Shown: positions 5,112-8,505 of the stretch, piece by piece
Layout: each line of letters starts with the position of its first letter
Numbering within the stretch: the stretch's first letter is position 1
DNA from: CAZNPH01 sp964574985
Lineage (GTDB): Bacteria > Bacteroidota > Bacteroidia > Bacteroidales > SM23-62
Reading direction: 5' to 3'
Assembly (NCBI GenBank): GCA_964574985.1
Contig: CAZNPH010000037.1
Coordinates: 1-8,505, forward strand
DNA length: 8,505 nt
The notes under the pieces: generated by a model
Seen by the model: the letters and a program-made list of their open reading frames with translations, nothing else
The model's database searches: none
Told to the model about the DNA's origin: nothing
Program-made: the position numbers and the translations under genes

Positions 5112-8100
5112 TTAAAATTCCACATTCAGTCCGACCAGCCAGGTCCTGGGTGTGGGCGGATCCTCATTTTCCGGATCGAGTCCGGTCCAGTTTGTGGCTG
5201 TGAACACATTGTTGCCGCCTACATAGATCCTCAGTTTCCGGGTCACGCCCGTCCAGTCATGGAACTTCCCGGGCAGGGAATACCCGAGGCGTATGGTCCC
5301 CAGCCGCAGGTAATCCGCATTCTCGATCCAGCGGTCGGAGAACCGGTTGCTACTGGCAGGGTCGGCACGGACAGCCCTGGGCATGGTGGTGGAAGGGTTC
5401 TCCGGCGTCCACCGGTCAAGCGTGGAGGCCAGTTGTCCTGTACCCAGACTGCTCATGCTTTCACGTCCCGAGCGTATGCTGACTTTCTGGTGGTCACCGA
5501 CCCCCTGGAAGAAGGCGGAAAGGTCGAATCCCTTCCAGTTCAGGTTGGCCGAAAATCCATAATAGTAACCGGGAATGCTGCTCCCGATCATGACCCGGTC
5601 ATAGGAATTCACCAGGGAATCATCCGGATTGGGATTGTAGAACCTGTGTTCTTCAGTCGGGTTCCCCCGCAATTCCTGGAAATACATGTCGCCGGGCGAT
5701 TGGGATGACACGTTGGCATCCGTATACTGGGACTGCCATTCATCCACCTCTGCCTGGGTCTGGAAAATGCCGCCCACCTTGTATCCGTAATAGTAATGCA
5801 TGGGGTAACCCACTTCGATCCTGCCGTGGCTCCCGCCGATGGGAGCGTCCTGGAACATTTCCAGAACTTCGTTGTTCACCGTGGTGATGTTCCCGTTCAC
5901 ATAATACCGGAAATCACCCAGTGATCCGCGGTAGCCCAGATTGGCTTCGATCCCGTTGTTCAGCACTTTGGCCACGTTGATAACCGGGTCATTGGTCTCG
6001 GCCCTGTGTCCCACGTAGTCATATCCGGAACTGGAAGGCAGCTTGGACTGCTGCAGGATCCCGTCGGTGATCTTGTGGTAATATTCAAAGGTCAGCTCGA
6101 GTCCGTTGAACAGGAATGCGTCGAATCCCAAATTGGTGGTGGTGGTGCTTTCCCATACCAGGTCCCTGTTGGGGAACTTGGGCAGGTTGACCCAGACATA
6201 CTGATAGCCCATACCTACGGGATATTTTGCACTGGGGTCATATCCGAAAGAAGTTCCGGGAGCAGTTTCTATGGTAGAAATATAAGCAAAATTCTTGGTT
6301 TCCTGGTTACCCAGCTGGCCCCATCCGACACGCAGTTTCAGGTCATTCATCCAGGTCAGCCCCTGCATGAAAGATTCCCCGCTGATGCGCCATGCAGCCG
6401 AGAAGGAGGGAAACCAGCCCCAGCGGTTCTCCGGTGCAAACCGTGAAGTCCCGTCCCTTCTCAGGGTGGCATCCAGGTAATACCTGTTGGCATAATTATA
6501 GGAAAGCCTTCCCATGTATCCCTGAAGCGTGAACCGGTCGAACCAGGTTGCACCGCTCACCCATTCATTGTCCGGCGCACCTACACTGAAGAACAGCGGA
6601 TTGTCCACGGGCACATATTCTGTTCCCGCCGTAACCACTTCCCATCCGTACCACTGGTCCATGGCGTTCAGCACCAGGTCAACGTTGTGATCCCCGAAGC
6701 TCCGGTTGTAATTGACGGTGAATTCCTTCACCAGGTTGCTGTTCCGGGTGTGCCGTTCGCTATAACTGCCCTCCGTGTCATCTACACCGGGTTCGCACGG
6801 TTCCAGCGGGTCTTTGGGGGTCATGTTGAACATCACCGCATCAAGGTCACTCCACTGGTCCCGGTTGTTATAGAACCAGTCCGCGCTGACCGATCCCCGC
6901 AGTGTCAGTCCCCTGATGGGCTCGAACTCCACGTAACCGCGTCCCAGGTGGCGCATCAACAACCAATCCGTAAAATTCAGGGCCTCTTCACCCAACTGGT
7001 TTTTGTCGGTCTCCACTCCCCATTTCAGATCAGCAATAAAATTGCCGGCCGCATCATAGGATGTGTCGATCGCTACTGCATATCCTTCCTGGGCAGGGTT
7101 TCCGTCGGGATCATAGATCGGCTGCCAGGGAGGGTGAAAAGCCACTTCAGCCAAAGTTGTACTTGCAGGATCGTTCATGGTCCTGGAGAACTTGTAGTTG
7201 AACCCGGCTTTTATCTTGTCCGATATTTGGGCATCCACATTGGATGATACGGAATACCGTTCAAGGTATGTATTGACCAGCGGGCCTTCCTGGTATGAAT
7301 ATCCGGCGGACAGGAAATAAGTCACCGCTTCGTTCCCCCCGGATACCTGGATACTGTAGTCCCGGTCGGGAGCGTTCTTGTTCAGTATGGCATCCTGCCA
7401 GTCATAAAAATCCCGGTCACCGAGATATTCCGGGGAACCGGGATCAAATTCCGAAGGCATGTTGGCCGTTTCTGCCGGGTTGTTGGCAAAGGCCTCCTGG
7501 TAGAGTTCCGTGTGCTGCTGGGTGTTCAGGACATCATAGGTCTTTACAACGTTGGAAATACCATACCGTGCATTGAAACTGACCCTCGGACGTCCGGCCT
7601 TCCCTTTCTTGGTGGTGATCAGGATCACCCCGTTGGCCGCGCGAACTCCGTAAATGGCGGCTGCAGAGGCATCCTTCAGCACCGAGATCGACTCGATGTC
7701 GCTGGGGTTGATCAGGGACATGACGTTGACCGGGGACCGCAGGTCCCTGATAACACTCATCTCCTGTTCAGCCCCCGAACCATACTCGGTAACAGGCACC
7801 CCGTCGATAACATACAAGGGCGAAGCAATGCCCCAGGTATTGACACCGCGGATCCGGATCTCCGGCCGCGCCGTGGGGTCCCCCCCGGGTGAGGAGACAT
7901 GCACACCGGTCATCCTCCCCTGCATGGCCAGCTCGGGAGTCATACCGATGCTTTCCTCGATCTCCCTGGAACTCACCGTGGAGATCGAAGTAGTCACGTC
8001 CTTTTTTTCCCGTGTACCGTACCCGATCACCACGATCTCTTCGAGCTCCCTGACCTCTTCTTCCAGGGTGGCATTGATGGTAGTCTGTCCGGCCACGGCA

Positions 8101-8342
8101 ACTTCTTCTGTGCCGTAACCGACGTAAGAGAACACAAGTGTTGCATCCTCAGGCACCGTGATCCGGTAGTTCCCGTCAAGATCGGTCACCGTACCGGAAG
8201 TGGTCCCCTTGATCTGCACCGTGGCGCCGATCAGGGGAGTTCCGTCGGATGCATCCGTTACCGTACCGGTAACTGTTTGCTGTGCATACAAAAATGTGCC
8301 ACACAACAAACTAACCAAAAAAGTAAAAAGTACTTTTTTCAT
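5112..8342 (-). CDS. susC: SusC/RagA-family TonB-dependent outer-membrane transporter
   Basis: A 1076-residue outer-membrane barrel that should import a ligand bound by the SusD partner, using energy from TonB-ExbBD. The signal peptide ends at about residue 20 (LYA before QQ). Residues about 22-95 are the carboxypeptidase-regulatory-like beta domain (GTVTDASDGTPLIGATV, then FSYVGYGTEE). A TonB-box region, EEIVVIGYG, is at 101-109. The plug covers about 113-245, with VLKDASAAAIYG and the SusC/RagA signature YGVRAANGVILITTKKGK (231-248). The rest is the beta-barrel, ending in a terminal Phe as expected for assembly by BAM. There is no STN domain at the N-terminus, so sigma/anti-sigma signalling through this protein is not expected. 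Length is typical and no frameshift is seen. It is first in the operon, with a promoter at 8416-8447. Substrate unknown. Confidence 0.97.
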   Translation of the reverse strand: MKKVLFTFLVSLLCGTFLYAQQTVTGTVTDASDGTPLIGATVQIKGTTSGTVTDLDGNYRITVPEDATLVFSYVGYGTEEVAVAGQTTINATLEEEVRELEEIVVIGYGTREKKDVTTSISTVSSREIEESIGMTPELAMQGRMTGVHVSSPGGDPTARPEIRIRGVNTWGIASPLYVIDGVPVTEYGSGAEQEMSVIRDLRSPVNVMSLINPSDIESISVLKDASAAAIYGVRAANGVILITTKKGKAGRPRVSFNARYGISNVVKTYDVLNTQQHTELYQEAFANNPAETANMPSEFDPGSPEYLGDRDFYDWQDAILNKNAPDRDYSIQVSGGNEAVTYFLSAGYSYQEGPLVNTYLERYSVSSNVDAQISDKIKAGFNYKFSRTMNDPASTTLAEVAFHPPWQPIYDPDGNPAQEGYAVAIDTSYDAAGNFIADLKWGVETDKNQLGEEALNFTDWLLMRHLGRGYVEFEPIRGLTLRGSVSADWFYNNRDQWSDLDAVMFNMTPKDPLEPCEPGVDDTEGSYSERHTRNSNLVKEFTVNYNRSFGDHNVDLVLNAMDQWYGWEVVTAGTEYVPVDNPLFFSVGAPDNEWVSGATWFDRFTLQGYMGRLSYNYANRYYLDATLRRDGTSRFAPENRWGWFPSFSAAWRISGESFMQGLTWMNDLKLRVGWGQLGNQETKNFAYISTIETAPGTSFGYDPSAKYPVGMGYQYVWVNLPKFPNRDLVWESTTTTNLGFDAFLFNGLELTFEYYHKITDGILQQSKLPSSSGYDYVGHRAETNDPVINVAKVLNNGIEANLGYRGSLGDFRYYVNGNITTVNNEVLEMFQDAPIGGSHGRIEVGYPMHYYYGYKVGGIFQTQAEVDEWQSQYTDANVSSQSPGDMYFQELRGNPTEEHRFYNPNPDDSLVNSYDRVMIGSSIPGYYYGFSANLNWKGFDLSAFFQGVGDHQKVSIRSGRESMSSLGTGQLASTLDRWTPENPSTTMPRAVRADPASSNRFSDRWIENADYLRLGTIRLGYSLPGKFHDWTGVTRKLRIYVGGNNVFTATNWTGLDPENEDPPTPRTWLVGLNVEF

Positions 8343-8371
8343 AGAATGATGGTTTGGTTGATAAATTGGTT
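8333..8371 (-). repeat. susC leader and start codon (right copy of the duplicated leader)
   Basis: This is the counterpart of 55-93 (37 of 39 bases the same, same orientation). It spans the susC start codon and the last 29 or so bases of the 5' untranslated leader. Conservation of the leader but not of the coding region suggests a role in translation or in RNA-level control. Confidence 0.85.
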
Positions 8372-8415
8372 AAAAAAATCCGGTTAAAATTGATTAATAG
8401 TAATGATACTGAAGC

Positions 8416-8447
8416 CAAAAGTAGTGATAAAAAAATTATTATGCAAA
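8416..8447 (-). promoter_or_regulatory. susC-susD promoter, Bacteroidota type
   Basis: On the minus strand TTTG (8447-8444) is followed after exactly 20 bases by TACTTTTG (8423-8416), a full match to TTTG / TAnnTTTG. Transcription should start near 8409, leaving a leader of about 65 bases before the ATG at 8342. A second TAnnTTTG match (TAAATTTG, 8451-8444) overlaps the upstream element but lacks a well-spaced partner. Nothing else recognisable lies between 8448 and 8505. Confidence 0.75.
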
Positions 8448-8505
8448 TTTATCTATGACCGCCAAATTCGGTTGCTCAAGTTAGTTCGTTGTTGTTAACA
8501 AGCAA

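Noticed and set aside
6687..8387. Long plus-strand frames opposite susC (for example 6687-7247 and 7899-8387)
   Set aside because: They are antisense shadows of a gene with strong family support. No plus-strand promoter or recognisable protein features are present.

Overview
The window looks like a chromosomal segment from a member of the Bacteroidota, most likely an anaerobic Bacteroidales/Marinilabiliales-type organism. The evidence is a susC-susD outer-membrane pair, a susD product with an acidic lipoprotein-export motif after its lipid-anchored cysteine, and promoters of the Bacteroidota type (TTTG, about 20 bases, TAnnTTTG). No species can be named from the sequence alone.

Layout, left to right. 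Positions 1-157 hold a leftward promoter and leader that copy the leader and start codon of the susC gene at the other end of the window. The reading frame behind it stops after 13 codons, and a second start overlaps that stop and runs off the left edge. Divergent to it, at 240-857 (+), is a small exported Spy/CpxP-like protein with glycine- and aromatic-rich tails. Its 3' end overlaps by 10 bases the 3' end of a leftward two-gene unit: an M24 Xaa-Pro aminopeptidase (start chosen at 2948) followed 7 bases later by an alpha/beta hydrolase (848-1648).

Positions 2949-3533 contain no intact gene. On the + strand at 3050-3163 there is a relic of a succinate dehydrogenase/fumarate reductase cytochrome b gene (sdhC-like). 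It keeps the N-terminus, has lost about one transmembrane stretch, and is cut off where a GC-rich palindromic repeat begins. That repeat is present as two 77-base direct copies (3174-3250 and 3344-3420, 75/77 identical) plus a small tail fragment. The second copy is enclosed by a perfect 16-base inverted repeat (3289-3304 / 3445-3460), giving a 172-base element like a MITE or a compound REP. A rho-independent terminator (about 3470-3505) follows.

Positions 3534-8342 (-) are a susC-susD operon (susC first, then susD 30 bases later) with a clear promoter at 8416-8447. The two products should form an outer-membrane uptake complex: SusC the TonB-dependent barrel, SusD the surface lipoprotein lid. 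No glycosidase, peptidase clearly linked to the operon, or sigma/anti-sigma regulator lies in the window, so the substrate is unknown. I see no new multi-gene system here. The most interesting signals are the duplicated susC leader, the sdhC relic, and the palindromic element inserted next to it.
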